A stretch of 64,000 nucleotides of DNA from Sulfuriflexus mobilis (GTDB taxonomy: Bacteria > Pseudomonadota > Gammaproteobacteria > AKS1). The notes beneath the pieces are model-generated. The model made no database searches. It had not been told where the DNA came from and worked only from the letters and a program-made list of their open reading frames with translations. Location of the stretch: contig NZ_AP018725.1 of the NCBI RefSeq assembly GCF_003967195.1, positions 248,001 to 312,000 of the forward strand, given 5' to 3'. Position numbers and translations under genes: made by a program. Numbering within the stretch: position 1 is the stretch's first letter; each line of letters starts with the position of its first letter. Shown piece by piece: positions 17,098-26,055 of this stretch.

Positions 17098-19036
17098 TAC
17101 CGGCGGTACCTTCACAGATTTTGTCGTACTTGATGATCGGGGGTTGAGGGTTCATAAGGTCCTCTCCACCCCACAGGCCCCCGAGCAGGCCATTTTACAG
17201 GGCATGTGTGAACTGGGGCTGGTGTTTGCGGACAGCTTGCAAGTTGTGCACGGCTCGACCGTCGCGACCAATGCGGTGCTCGAGGGCAAGGGGGTGCGCA
17301 CGGCCTATATCGGCAACCGCGGCCTGGCCGATGTGCTGACCATTGGTCGTCAGGCGCGACGTGAACTGTATAACCTGCAACCGGTGGCCAGTGGCCTGCC
17401 CGTTGAGCGGGGCCTGTGCCTGGAGACCGGTGGTCGCCTGGGTGCAGACGGTGAAACCCTGCAGGCCCTCAGCGAAGAAGACCTTGCACAGTTGCGCCGG
17501 CAACTGGAGCAGCTGGCCCCCGAGGCGGTGGCCATCAACCTGTTATTTTCCTTTCTTGATGATGCGGCCGAACGGGCCATTGAGGCGATCGTGCCGCCGA
17601 CGATGTTTGTCTCACGTTCATCGAATATCCTCCCTGAGTATCGCGAATACGAACGTGGTATGACGACCTGGTTGAATGCCTACGTGGGACCGTTGGTGCA
17701 GGGCTACCTGACACGTCTGCAGGCGGGGATCGCGCCGTCCGCGTTGTCGGTTATGCAAAGCTCCGGTGGCACCATCGACGCCGCACAGGCCGGAGAGCAG
17801 GCGGTGCACCTGTTACTCTCCGGTCCGGCAGGCGGTTTGGCCGGGGCACGTTACATGGGACTGGCCTGCGGCCAGGAACACCTGCTGACCTTTGACATGG
17901 GCGGTACCTCCACCGACGTAGCCCTCATCGATGGTGAGTTGCGCCTGACCAGCCAGGGTGAGATCGCCGGCTACCCCGTTTCAGTACCGATGGTCGATAT
18001 GCATACGATAGGGGCCGGGGGCGGTTCCCTTGCCAGTGTCGATGCCGGCGGCCTGCTTCAGGTCGGCCCGGAATCGGCCGGTGCGACACCGGGTCCGGCC
18101 TGTTATGGTCAGGGTGGCCGACGTGCCACTGTCACCGATGCCAATCTGGTACTCGGGCGCCTGCGTGCCGAGGCCTTTCTGGGCGGGGGTATGTGTCTCG
18201 ATATCGCTGCCGCCCGTGAGGCCCTGGCGGTGATCGCCGAAGGCCTGGCCTGCACCGTCGAAGCCGCGGCGGAGGGGGTCTTACGCGTGGCCAATGAGCA
18301 TATGGCACGGGCGTTGCGCGTGATCTCGGTACAACGGGGTGTCGACCCACAGGATTTTAGCCTAATGTCGTTTGGCGGCGCCGGGGGGCTGCATGTCTGT
18401 GCCCTGGCCGAGGCCCTGGGTATGCGCGAGGCGATTGTGCCGGTGCACGGCGGTGTACTGTCGGCCTTTGGCATGCTCGCCGCCCCGCGAGCCAGGCAAT
18501 TATCGCGTACCGTTAACGGCGCCTTTGCTGCTGTTGCCGCCACGGTCATCGATGCCCACATCGAGGAGCTGGCCGCCCAGGGCAGGCGAGCACTGATGGC
18601 CGAGGGTGTGGAGGCCGCCAGTCTGCACACCGAGAGTGCCGTGGACCTGTGTTATCGCGGTCAGTCGTATACCTTCACGATTGCCTGGCAGGGGCATGTG
18701 CAATCCAGCGCGGCCTTTCACCAGGCGCATGCCGAACGTTACGGCCATCAACTGGATTTGCCACTGGAACTGGTTAACGTCCGCGTCAATCTACAGGCCC
18801 CGGCGCCGCAGCCCGTTCTGTCATGTGTCGGGACGGGGCAACCGGCACAGGCAGAGAGTCACGTTGAGGTTTTTGCCCAGCCACAGCCGGTCCCCGTGTA
18901 TGCCCGCGAGGCGCTGATAACAGGGCAGCGCCTGGTTGGCCCGGCATTGATCACAGAGACGGTGTCGACGACCTGGTTAGCGGCGGGTTGGCAAGCCTGC
19001 CTGCATGCCTCGGGGAGTTTGTTACTGAGCCGCTAG
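17078..19036 (+). CDS. Hydantoinase/5-oxoprolinase A-subunit family protein
   Basis: 652 residues of the HyuA family: the ATP-binding opening LLGVDTGGTFTDFV, VHGSTVATNAVLEGKG, then the C-terminal half with LLTFDMGGTSTDVALI and MVDMHTIGAGGGS. These proteins form ATP-dependent amidohydrolases for hydantoins, 5-oxoproline or, in acetone carboxylase relatives, ketones, normally together with a HyuB subunit. No hyuB is found in this window, so it may act alone or with a partner elsewhere. The start overlaps the globin-coupled cyclase gene and the last four bases overlap the convergent EAL-HDOD gene. Start 17078 or 17081. Confidence 0.9.
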   Translation: MMLLGVDTGGTFTDFVVLDDRGLRVHKVLSTPQAPEQAILQGMCELGLVFADSLQVVHGSTVATNAVLEGKGVRTAYIGNRGLADVLTIGRQARRELYNLQPVASGLPVERGLCLETGGRLGADGETLQALSEEDLAQLRRQLEQLAPEAVAINLLFSFLDDAAERAIEAIVPPTMFVSRSSNILPEYREYERGMTTWLNAYVGPLVQGYLTRLQAGIAPSALSVMQSSGGTIDAAQAGEQAVHLLLSGPAGGLAGARYMGLACGQEHLLTFDMGGTSTDVALIDGELRLTSQGEIAGYPVSVPMVDMHTIGAGGGSLASVDAGGLLQVGPESAGATPGPACYGQGGRRATVTDANLVLGRLRAEAFLGGGMCLDIAAAREALAVIAEGLACTVEAAAEGVLRVANEHMARALRVISVQRGVDPQDFSLMSFGGAGGLHVCALAEALGMREAIVPVHGGVLSAFGMLAAPRARQLSRTVNGAFAAVAATVIDAHIEELAAQGRRALMAEGVEAASLHTESAVDLCYRGQSYTFTIAWQGHVQSSAAFHQAHAERYGHQLDLPLELVNVRVNLQAPAPQPVLSCVGTGQPAQAESHVEVFAQPQPVPVYAREALITGQRLVGPALITETVSTTWLAAGWQACLHASGSLLLSR

Positions 19037-20262
19037 TGAGCGATTTCAGCAATGATTGAGCCTGACCACTCGAGTGCATCGAGGTAGCCCTGGCGTATAA
19101 GTGCCTTATCGATAGTATACTGGTCAATCTCCTGCCACTGGCCCTCTTCATACTGGGTGACAAGGTTGAGAAGTTCACCGAGTTTACCCTCACGGGCAAG
19201 CAGGGCCTTGATGACCTCGTCATCCAGCGGTAGTTGTGTGACGAGGTCGGCCAGGGATTTGTCGAGTAATACATCAAGCATGGAAAACAGCCCTACGGTG
19301 AAGGCAGCATCTTCATTAATACCCAGGGCGGGGGCGAGTCGTTCACACATCTTTGCCCGGGTCAGGGAGATAGTAATGAGTTCGGGCGGCTTGTCATCGA
19401 CCATGGATAAGCCAATCACGGTTACCCAGCTTTTTAATGGCTTGAGACCGAGAATGAGCAGGGCCTTTTTGATGGAATCGACCGTGGATTGCATGCTGTA
19501 GTAGGAAGAATTGATGATACGCAACAGTTTGTAACTGATGGCGACATCACGACTGATGATCTGTTCGAGTTCATGCATGTCACAGTCAGGGGACTGCAGC
19601 TTGGCGATCATCTCGAGCAGGGCCAGTCGGTTGGCGGGCAGTTGCTTACCGCTCACCACGTGTGGTTTACAGAAGTAATAGCCCTGGTAATAGTCAAAAC
19701 CGAGTTCTTTGCACATTTCGTACTCTTCTTCAGTTTCGATCTTCTCGGCCAACAATTGCACATCAAGTTTTTTGAATATCGTGACGTGTCTTTTCAGCGT
19801 TTCAGTATCCAGCACCATCAGGTCAATTTTGATTATGTCGGCCAGCGGTAACAGGGCACGGTTTTTTTCGTTCAGGACAAAATCATCCAGCGCAATGGTG
19901 AAGCCTTGTGCAGAGAGTTGCTTGATGGCGGCGATGAGTTTGTCATCGACCTCAACATCTTCCAGTACCTCGAGGACAATCTTTTCGGACTGTAACGGCA
20001 AGGGGATGTCGCCGAGCAGAAAATCACGTGTCAGGTTAATAAAAGTATAGCGATGATTGCTGATATGCTCGAGACCGATCTCGAGGAAGGTATTGATAAT
20101 CACCTGCGAAGTAGCATGGTTGCCGTCAATGACATTGGCGGTGGTGGTATGGCCGCTGCGAAACAGCAATTCATAGCCATAGACATTCAGTGACTGGTCA
20201 AAGATTGGCTGGCGCCCAACGTAGACCTCGTTACTGTTGGCATTGTCTGCTGGTGTTGACAT
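19033..20262 (-). CDS. EAL-HDOD signalling protein
   Basis: 409 residues. The N-terminal half is a YuxH-type EAL domain: VGRQPIFDQSLNVYGYELLFR, but the metal and catalytic motifs are degraded (ALDDF without the usual FGTG, IKID present, EKIE present), so phosphodiesterase activity is unlikely. The C-terminal half is HDOD (EQIISRDVAISYKLLRIINSSYY, KKALLILGLKPLKSWVTVIGL). The combination is a common proteobacterial signalling protein, CdgJ-like, often tied to motility and pili. It overlaps hyuA by four bases on the opposite strand. Confidence 0.92.
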   Translation of the reverse strand: MSTPADNANSNEVYVGRQPIFDQSLNVYGYELLFRSGHTTTANVIDGNHATSQVIINTFLEIGLEHISNHRYTFINLTRDFLLGDIPLPLQSEKIVLEVLEDVEVDDKLIAAIKQLSAQGFTIALDDFVLNEKNRALLPLADIIKIDLMVLDTETLKRHVTIFKKLDVQLLAEKIETEEEYEMCKELGFDYYQGYYFCKPHVVSGKQLPANRLALLEMIAKLQSPDCDMHELEQIISRDVAISYKLLRIINSSYYSMQSTVDSIKKALLILGLKPLKSWVTVIGLSMVDDKPPELITISLTRAKMCERLAPALGINEDAAFTVGLFSMLDVLLDKSLADLVTQLPLDDEVIKALLAREGKLGELLNLVTQYEEGQWQEIDQYTIDKALIRQGYLDALEWSGSIIAEIAH

Positions 20263-20344
20263 ACCCGATAGTAGTTCCTGAAAAACCTCTTCTCCGTACG
20301 AGTGTATCGGACGCGCAGGGGATAAACATTAATAAAACTTTCTT

Positions 20345-20767
20345 TTATCCTTTGCTGCGCAGGTAGTCGGAAAGGATCGTGGCGTGATCAAAGGCCAGTG
20401 GCCCGGGCCAGTCGCCGGGCAAGAAGACGCCGACTTGCCGGGCATCGTCCTCGGCGCGGGGGGTGCCACGGGCCTCGGCAATATACACGGCACTGACGGT
20501 ATGTCCACGTGGGTCGCGCGAGGGCTCGGAATAACAGCCGAGTAGGCGGCTGAGTTGGACATCCAGACAGGTCTCCTCGCGAGCCTCGCGCACGGCGGCC
20601 TGCTCCAGGGTTTCACCGACATCGACAAAGCCCCCCGGCAGAGCCCAGCCAGAGGGTGGAAAGCGTCGTTCAATCAGTACGATAGGGCGGCCGGGACGGT
20701 CGGCCAATTCGATGATGATATCGACCGTCAATAAGGGGGTAACCGGTGCTGGCATGGATTTCCTCAT
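20345..20767 (-). CDS. Nudix hydrolase
   Basis: 140 residues. The Nudix box is nearly complete: G-x5-E-x7-R-E-A-R-E-E in [20 protein letters not shown]; the expected Gly two residues after EE is Cys. The acidic residues that hold the metal are all present. The N-terminal [18 protein letters not shown] and C-terminal [15 protein letters not shown] suggest an ADP-ribose or nucleotide-sugar pyrophosphatase, but substrate cannot be assigned. Short monocistronic unit. Confidence 0.92.
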   Translation of the reverse strand: MRKSMPAPVTPLLTVDIIIELADRPGRPIVLIERRFPPSGWALPGGFVDVGETLEQAAVREAREETCLDVQLSRLLGCYSEPSRDPRGHTVSAVYIAEARGTPRAEDDARQVGVFLPGDWPGPLAFDHATILSDYLRSKG

Positions 20768-20880
20768 TATTCAGGGGTTTTCTTTTGCAAATTCGGCCCG
20801 ATATACCCTATTAACAAGCCGCTGGGTTACAATATAACGCATATCTGTACTCGCCAGGCTATCAACAGGGGCCAGCTCTT

Positions 20881-22074
20881 ATGTTTAATGGATTTCTCGA
20901 TTTATCGGTGTGGGGCTATATTGCCACTGCACTCATTCTTACCCATATTACCATCGCCAGTGTCACCATCTTTCTGCACCGCCACCAGGCGCACCGTGCG
21001 GTAGAACTGCACCCGGTGGTGAGTCACTTTTTCCGTTTCTGGTTGTGGATGACCACGAGTATGGTCACCAAGGAATGGGTGGCGGTGCACCGCAAGCACC
21101 ACGCCAAGTGCGAAACCGAGAAGGACCCACATAGTCCGCAGGTCATGGGCATCGACAAGGTCTTGTGGCAGGGTGCCGAATTGTACCGTGCCGAGTCTAA
21201 CAAACAGGACACCCTCGACGCCTATGGTCACAATACCCCGGATGACTGGCTTGAGCGTAATCTTTATAGTGGTCGCACCAACAAACTGGGTATCGCCCTG
21301 ATGTTGCTCATCAATCTGGCCCTGTTCGGTCCTGTCGGCCTGACCATCTGGGCCGTGCAGATGCTGTGGATACCGTTCTGGGCTGCTGGTGTGATCAACG
21401 GTATTGGCCACTACTGGGGTTACCGCGACTTCGAGGTCAGCGATGCCTCCACTAATATCGTGCCGTTCGGCATCATCATCGGTGGTGAAGAGCTACATAA
21501 CAACCATCATGCCTTTGGCAGCTCGGCGAAATTTTCGGTGAAGTGGTGGGAGTTTGATATCGGCTGGATGTACATCAGTATCCTCTCCATGCTTGGCTTG
21601 GCCAAGGTCAAGAAGCTCGCACCGAGACCCGTTATTGATCACAGTAAGCCGGCTATAGATAAAGACACGGTGATGGCGCTGGTGACCAATCGTTTTCAGG
21701 TCATGTCCAATTATGCCCGCGAGGTTATGAAGCAGGTTTACAAAGAAGAAGTACGTAAGGTTAGCGATAGTGTTTTACGTCGTCAGCTCAAGCGCGCGCG
21801 TAAGTTCCTGACGCGTAATGAGGCATTGATTGACGACACGGCTAAATTGCGTCTGCAGTTTGTTTTGTCACAGAACAAGGCATTGGATACAGCGTATGAA
21901 TACAAGCAACGCCTGCTGGACATCTGGGCCAGCACCACGGCCAGTCAGGAACAGTTACTCCGCGACATTCAGGAATGGTGTCGCCAGGCAGAGGCTACCG
22001 GGATTAAATCCCTGCAGGAGTTTGCCAGGAGTCTGAAGAGTTATTCTCTTGCACCGCAGATGGTTCCGGCGTAG
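20881..22074 (+). CDS. Fatty acid (acyl-CoA type delta-9) desaturase
   Basis: 397 residues. The three His clusters of membrane desaturases are present: HRHQAHR (about 33-39), HRKHH (about 71-75) and HNNHH (about 204-208), separated by two hydrophobic hairpins. The C-terminal about 140 residues form an unusual highly charged helical tail (YKEEVRKVSDSVLRRQLKRARKF... and later), beyond the normal catalytic core. The enzyme would introduce a cis double bond into membrane acyl chains using O2 and a di-iron centre. ATG start 20881; a strong terminator follows. Confidence 0.93.
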   Translation: MFNGFLDLSVWGYIATALILTHITIASVTIFLHRHQAHRAVELHPVVSHFFRFWLWMTTSMVTKEWVAVHRKHHAKCETEKDPHSPQVMGIDKVLWQGAELYRAESNKQDTLDAYGHNTPDDWLERNLYSGRTNKLGIALMLLINLALFGPVGLTIWAVQMLWIPFWAAGVINGIGHYWGYRDFEVSDASTNIVPFGIIIGGEELHNNHHAFGSSAKFSVKWWEFDIGWMYISILSMLGLAKVKKLAPRPVIDHSKPAIDKDTVMALVTNRFQVMSNYAREVMKQVYKEEVRKVSDSVLRRQLKRARKFLTRNEALIDDTAKLRLQFVLSQNKALDTAYEYKQRLLDIWASTTASQEQLLRDIQEWCRQAEATGIKSLQEFARSLKSYSLAPQMVPA

Positions 22075-22092
22075 CGGTTGTTAGTGTTGTGT

Positions 22093-22121
22093 AAAAAAGC
22101 CCGGCTATGCCGGGCTTTTTT
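22093..22121 (+). terminator. Intrinsic terminator after the desaturase gene
   Basis: Perfect 7-bp stem GCCCGGC (22099-22105) / GCCGGGC (22109-22115), three-base loop, followed by six T and preceded by six A, so active in both directions. The same stem sequence is used again at 22949-22963 for rpmG. Confidence 0.95.
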
Positions 22122-22146
22122 ATGCCCTATCCCTGAAAAGGGAGTT

Positions 22147-22934
22147 CCTTCTCCCCGAGGGAGAAGGTTAGGATGAGGGAACAATAGGGTTTTTTGATTT
22201 ATTCTTCTCAGCTTTAAGAGCTTTTAATATTCTTAAGAACAATTGTTCCTTACACGCCCACTGGGCGCGTGTCACTTTTCTTTACTTGTCTAAAGAAAAG
22301 TAACCAAAAGAAAAGACACCCGAATTCCCCGCCCTTTGGGTTCCCTGTGCTTCTCGACGAAGCGGGCGCTCCGCAACTCGGGCTGTGCTCCGCACTAATC
22401 GCCCTCAAACAGTGCTCGCTATGATCCCGCTTCGTCTGCGATGCTCGGCGGGGTATAACGGGATCCAAACCCACTTGCCTCAAGCATTGGGCGCTGAATT
22501 GGCACTTTTACCTTAGAACCCCTTTGGGCTTCATTAGGCATTTCCTACGCTTCGCTACGGTCATCCCCTTCGATGCAGCCGAGCCGCGCAGGAAATTTCC
22601 GGATGATCACGCGCAGTCGACCCCGTTTGTAGGCGCGACCGGAACGAAGTGAAGGTTGCATTAGGCCGTTAAGCAAACGGGCGGAGTTCTGCGCGTGCCG
22701 GAAATATCCTGAGCAGCGAGGGAATTCTTTTGTTCAGTGATAACTGAACAAAAGAACAAATCGCGGGGCGTGCTTTCTTTGGTTATCTTTCTTTGCACGA
22801 GCAAAGAAAGTAACTCGCGCGTGGTAAGCACGAAAAGAACAACTGCTTTTAAAAACTTAAAAGCTCTTAAAAAAGAACACCAAAAGAAAAACCACCCCTC
22901 TCCCTCAAGGGGAGAGGGAACTCAAAATGAGGGA
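22147..22934. repeat. Gene-free repeat region with ~100-bp imperfect terminal inverted repeats
   Basis: About 790 bases without a credible gene. A left arm (about 22209-22322) and a right arm (about 22770-22870) are imperfect inverted copies; each arm holds its own hairpin, at 22275-22300 (CTTTTCTTTA ... TAAAGAAAAG) and 22785-22810 (CTTTCTTTGC ... GCAAAGAAAG). Outside the arms a second repeat of the form CTCCC-loop-GGGAG followed by GATGAGGGA or AATGAGGGA occurs in the same orientation at 22149-22186 and 22896-22934. The middle is rich in GC with many short dyads (for example around 22350-22450). It looks like a non-autonomous mobile or REP-like composite element. Short open frames here are products of the repeat. 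Confidence 0.6.
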
Positions 22935-22935
22935 C

Positions 22936-22966
22936 AAAAAACAAGAAACCCGGCGATGCCGGGCTT
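22936..22966 (-). terminator. Intrinsic terminator of rpmB-rpmG
   Basis: Stem CCCGGC (22949-22954) / GCCGGG (22958-22963) with a three-base loop; on the minus strand it is followed by TTTCTTGTTTTTT. It lies 28 bases past the rpmG stop. Confidence 0.85.
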
Positions 22967-22993
22967 CTCGAAATCAATAACAAGTAACAAAGA

Positions 22994-23152
22994 TTATTTA
23001 ATCTTCGCTTCCTTATACATGACATGTTTGCGTACAACCGGGTCGTACTTCTTGATTTCCATCTTTTCAGGCATGGTGCGCTTGTTCTTGTCAGTTGTGT
23101 AGAAGTGACCGGTGCCTGCACTGGAAACGAGCTTAATCTTATCGCGTGCCAT
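22994..23152 (-). CDS. rpmG: 50S ribosomal protein L33
   Basis: A 52-residue reading frame, short but complete: [20 protein letters not shown] followed by [20 protein letters not shown] and [12 protein letters not shown]. This is the standard Cys-free gammaproteobacterial L33, a component of the large ribosomal subunit near the E site. It starts 11 bases after rpmB, with which it forms the usual rpmB-rpmG operon, and ends before a clear terminator. Confidence 0.98.
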   Translation of the reverse strand: MARDKIKLVSSAGTGHFYTTDKNKRTMPEKMEIKKYDPVVRKHVMYKEAKIK

Positions 23153-23163
23153 GATAGTGCTCC

Positions 23164-23400
23164 TTAAACCTTTTCGCCGCGGCTGCGCATGTCAACCAAG
23201 ACGGTATCGATACCTTTCTTGTCGATGATGCGCATACCCTTTGATGAGACACGCAGGCGTACCCAGCGGTTTTCGCTGTCGACCCAGAAACGGTGGGTGT
23301 GAAGATTCGGCAGGAAACGACGACGCGTGTGGTTCTTCGCGTGCGAGACGTTGTTACCCGACATTGGGCGCTTGCCGGTTACCTGGCATACTCTGGACAT
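23164..23400 (-). CDS. rpmB: 50S ribosomal protein L28
   Basis: 78 residues, exactly the usual length, from ATG 23400: [20 protein letters not shown] then [20 protein letters not shown] and a C-terminal RSRGEKV. L28 is a large-subunit protein. First gene of rpmB-rpmG. The 180 bases between rpmB and radC hold the promoter region; I see no gene there. Confidence 0.98.
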   Translation of the reverse strand: MSRVCQVTGKRPMSGNNVSHAKNHTRRRFLPNLHTHRFWVDSENRWVRLRVSSKGMRIIDKKGIDTVLVDMRSRGEKV

Positions 23401-23580
23401 TGCTAAAGCCTCCAAAAAAATTCTATAGTTCGCGCGCCAAGCCGATACGGAACACGCGAAACGAGCCGCACTTTATACCAGAACGTCTGGCCTGCCGCAA
23501 CACTGGGAAATCTTGACGATCGGCCGGAAAAGCCAATGATATCACTATAAATCAGTATGTTATATAGAGAATGGCGGGCT

Positions 23581-24267
23581 TCAGAAAGATCGCTGAAGTT
23601 GCCCGTGCTCGGCAAATGACCACGGTTCGCCGTCGCCGACGATGAAATGGTCGAGCACGCGGACCTCGATAAGCATAAGTGCCTCGACCAGACGCTCGGT
23701 AATGGCCTTGTCGGCACGGCTGGGTTCGGCGATGCCGGAGGGGTGATTATGGGCGAGGATCACGGCGGCGGCCTTATGGGCAAGGGCCTGCTGCACGACC
23801 TCGCGCGGGTGCACACTGGCGCCATCAATGGTGCCGAGAAACAGCTCTTCACAGGCGATCAGGCGGTGGCGGGTATCCAGGAACAGGCAGGCAAAGACCT
23901 CGCGGTGCCGGTCCCGCAGGCGGGCAGAGAGGTAGGCGCGGACCGCAGCGGGGTCACCGAAGGCGGTATCCCGTTCGAGGCTTTCCTGAAGGTGACGGCG
24001 GCCGAGTTCGAGCACGGCCTGCAGTTGTACGTACTTGGCCGGGCCGAGGCCGGGGCCTTCACAAAAGCTCGCCTGGTCGGCATCAAGCAGGGCGCGCAGG
24101 CCACCGAAACGGCTGAGCAGGTCGCGGGCGAGGTCCACGGCGGTCTTGCCCTGCATGCCTGTGCGCAGGAAGATGGCCAGTAGTTCAGCGTCGGAGAGGG
24201 CCTGTGGCCCGCGGTCGAGGAGTTTTTCACGCGGTCGCTCGGCGAGCGGCCAGTTACAAATGGTCAT
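23581..24267 (-). CDS. radC: RadC/JAB-domain protein (UPF0758)
   Basis: 228 residues. N-terminal helix-hairpin-helix region ([20 protein letters not shown], and [19 protein letters not shown]), followed by a JAB1/MPN metalloprotease-like domain with the JAMM motif [14 protein letters not shown]. RadC was once linked to DNA repair but its biochemical activity is not known; related proteins are JAMM-fold hydrolases. The radC-rpmB-rpmG arrangement divergent from coaBC is conserved in gammaproteobacteria. Confidence 0.96.
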   Translation of the reverse strand: MTICNWPLAERPREKLLDRGPQALSDAELLAIFLRTGMQGKTAVDLARDLLSRFGGLRALLDADQASFCEGPGLGPAKYVQLQAVLELGRRHLQESLERDTAFGDPAAVRAYLSARLRDRHREVFACLFLDTRHRLIACEELFLGTIDGASVHPREVVQQALAHKAAAVILAHNHPSGIAEPSRADKAITERLVEALMLIEVRVLDHFIVGDGEPWSFAEHGQLQRSF

Positions 24268-24375
24268 ACATGCCTCCCTGGCAGCATTCGTCCCTGACGG
24301 CTCAGTCTACGCAGGAAGTTCCCCATGCTCAATAGGGAGTGAGTGGGCACTTATCTGCTAGAATCCCCCATTCTT

Positions 24376-25587
24376 ATGAGTAGTCTTACCAACAAGCGCA
24401 TCGTCCTTGGCGTGACCGGCAGCATTGCCGCCTACAAGAGCGCCGACCTGGTCCGTCGCCTGCGCGAGGCCGGCGCCGAGGTACGTGTGATCATGACCGC
24501 GGGCGGGCGCGAGTTTATTACCCCGCTGACCCTGCAGGCCGTCTCCGGTCAACCCGTGCATAGCGACCTGCTTGATGTCGACGCCGAGGCCGGCATGGGG
24601 CATATCACCCTGGCGAAGTGGGCCGACCTGGTGCTGATCGCCCCGGCCAGTGCCGATTGTCTGGCGCGGTTGGTGCAGGGCCGCGGTGATGACCTGCTCG
24701 GCGCCGTGTGCCTGGCGAGTAACGCGCCCCTGGCGGTGGCGCCGGCCATGAATCAGGCCATGTGGGCGGATGCGGCCACGCAAGGCAATGTCAAAAGTCT
24801 GCGCGGCCGTGGTGTACACATATTTGGGCCGGGAGAGGGCGAGCAGGCCTGTGGCGATATCGGTGCCGGTCGCATGCTCGAACCGGCCGAGCTGGTCAAT
24901 GAGAGCATGGCCCTGTTCGTTACCGGTAGCCTGGCCGGTCTGCGTGTGCTGATCACGGCCGGGCCGACCCGTGAACCGATTGACCCGATGCGCTATATCA
25001 GTAATCGCAGCAGTGGACGCATGGGTTATGCCATGGCCGAGGCCTGTGTCGAGGCCGGTGCGCGCGTGACCCTGGTCAGTGGCCCGGTCTGTCTGCCGAG
25101 CCCGGAGCGGCTGACCCGCATAGATATCGAGACGGCGGCGGAGATGCTGGCGGCCGTCGAAAGTCGGCTGGCAGAGTGCGATATATTTATCAGCGCCGCG
25201 GCGGTGGCCGATTATCGGCCGGCACAGACGGCAGTACAAAAACTAAAAAAGTCAGAGGCGTCCTTCAGCCTTGAACTTGTGCGCACCGGCGACGTGCTGG
25301 CGCGGGTTGCGGCGCGGGAGGTGGCGCCGTTCACCGTCGGTTTTGCCGCCGAGACCGAAAACCTGAGCGACAATGCGCGCGGCAAGTTACAGGCCAAGGC
25401 CCTGGATATGATCGCCGCGAATATCATTGGCAAGGATGGGGATGGCGCGCCGCTCGGCGTGGAGAGCGAAGACAATGCCCTGAGCGTTTTCTGGCAAGGT
25501 GGCGGGCAGGAGCTGCCCAAGGCACACAAATCACAATTGGCACGGCAACTCGTTGCCCTAATCGGACAGAGGTACCATGAAAAGTAA
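24376..25587 (+). CDS. coaBC: Phosphopantothenoylcysteine decarboxylase/synthetase
   Basis: ATG 24376 gives 403 residues, the normal length of the bifunctional enzyme. CoaC half: [20 protein letters not shown], active-site His in [29 protein letters not shown] and the PAMN substrate loop. CoaB half: [18 protein letters not shown] then [13 protein letters not shown], and KLKKSE near the C-terminus. It makes 4'-phosphopantetheine for CoA from phosphopantothenate and cysteine in two steps. It overlaps dut by 11 bases. Partner CoaD is at 6.2 kb. Confidence 0.97.
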   Translation: MSSLTNKRIVLGVTGSIAAYKSADLVRRLREAGAEVRVIMTAGGREFITPLTLQAVSGQPVHSDLLDVDAEAGMGHITLAKWADLVLIAPASADCLARLVQGRGDDLLGAVCLASNAPLAVAPAMNQAMWADAATQGNVKSLRGRGVHIFGPGEGEQACGDIGAGRMLEPAELVNESMALFVTGSLAGLRVLITAGPTREPIDPMRYISNRSSGRMGYAMAEACVEAGARVTLVSGPVCLPSPERLTRIDIETAAEMLAAVESRLAECDIFISAAAVADYRPAQTAVQKLKKSEASFSLELVRTGDVLARVAAREVAPFTVGFAAETENLSDNARGKLQAKALDMIAANIIGKDGDGAPLGVESEDNALSVFWQGGGQELPKAHKSQLARQLVALIGQRYHEK

Positions 25588-26035
25588 AATTCAGTTAAAG
25601 ATTCTCGACCCACGTATCGGTAATGAATTTCCTATCCCGGGTTACGCCACCGAAGGGTCGGCCGGCATGGACCTGCGCGCCTGCGTAGACGGCGCGGTTG
25701 AACTGGCCGCCGGTGATACCTATCTGGTGCCAACCGGCATGGCCATCCATGTCGCCGACCCGGCTTATGCCGCAGTGTTGTTGCCGCGTTCCGGTCTTGG
25801 TCACAAGCACGGTGTGGTGCTGGGCAACCTGGTTGGCCTGATCGATTCCGATTACCAGGGCCAGCTGTTTGTTTCCTGCTGGAACCGCGGTAAGGCGTCG
25901 TTCACGATTAATCCGGGTGAACGTATTGCACAAATGGTCATCGTGCCGGTCGTGCAGGCCGAGTTTGAGATCGTCGAAGAGTTTGACAGTAGTGAACGTG
26001 GTGCCGGGGGTTTCGGCCATACCGGTCGCCACTAG
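25577..26035 (+). CDS. dut: dUTP diphosphatase
   Basis: 152 residues with all five dUTPase motifs in order: [43 protein letters not shown] and the C-terminal arm [10 protein letters not shown] that closes over the substrate. A homotrimeric cytosolic enzyme that hydrolyses dUTP to dUMP and keeps uracil out of DNA. The ribosome site GAGG lies inside the end of coaBC, with which it overlaps. Confidence 0.98.
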   Translation: MKSKIQLKILDPRIGNEFPIPGYATEGSAGMDLRACVDGAVELAAGDTYLVPTGMAIHVADPAYAAVLLPRSGLGHKHGVVLGNLVGLIDSDYQGQLFVSCWNRGKASFTINPGERIAQMVIVPVVQAEFEIVEEFDSSERGAGGFGHTGRH

Positions 26036-26055
26036 GGAAAGGGATTGTTCCACTA

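Noticed and set aside
22250-22483. 77-codon minus-strand open frame
   Set aside because: Lies entirely inside the repeat; similar spurious proteins arise from this type of element.
22737-23102. 121-codon open frame in the inverted-repeat region
   Set aside because: Composition follows the repeat arms (Lys/Arg/Ser-rich) and it runs into rpmG and its terminator on the other strand.
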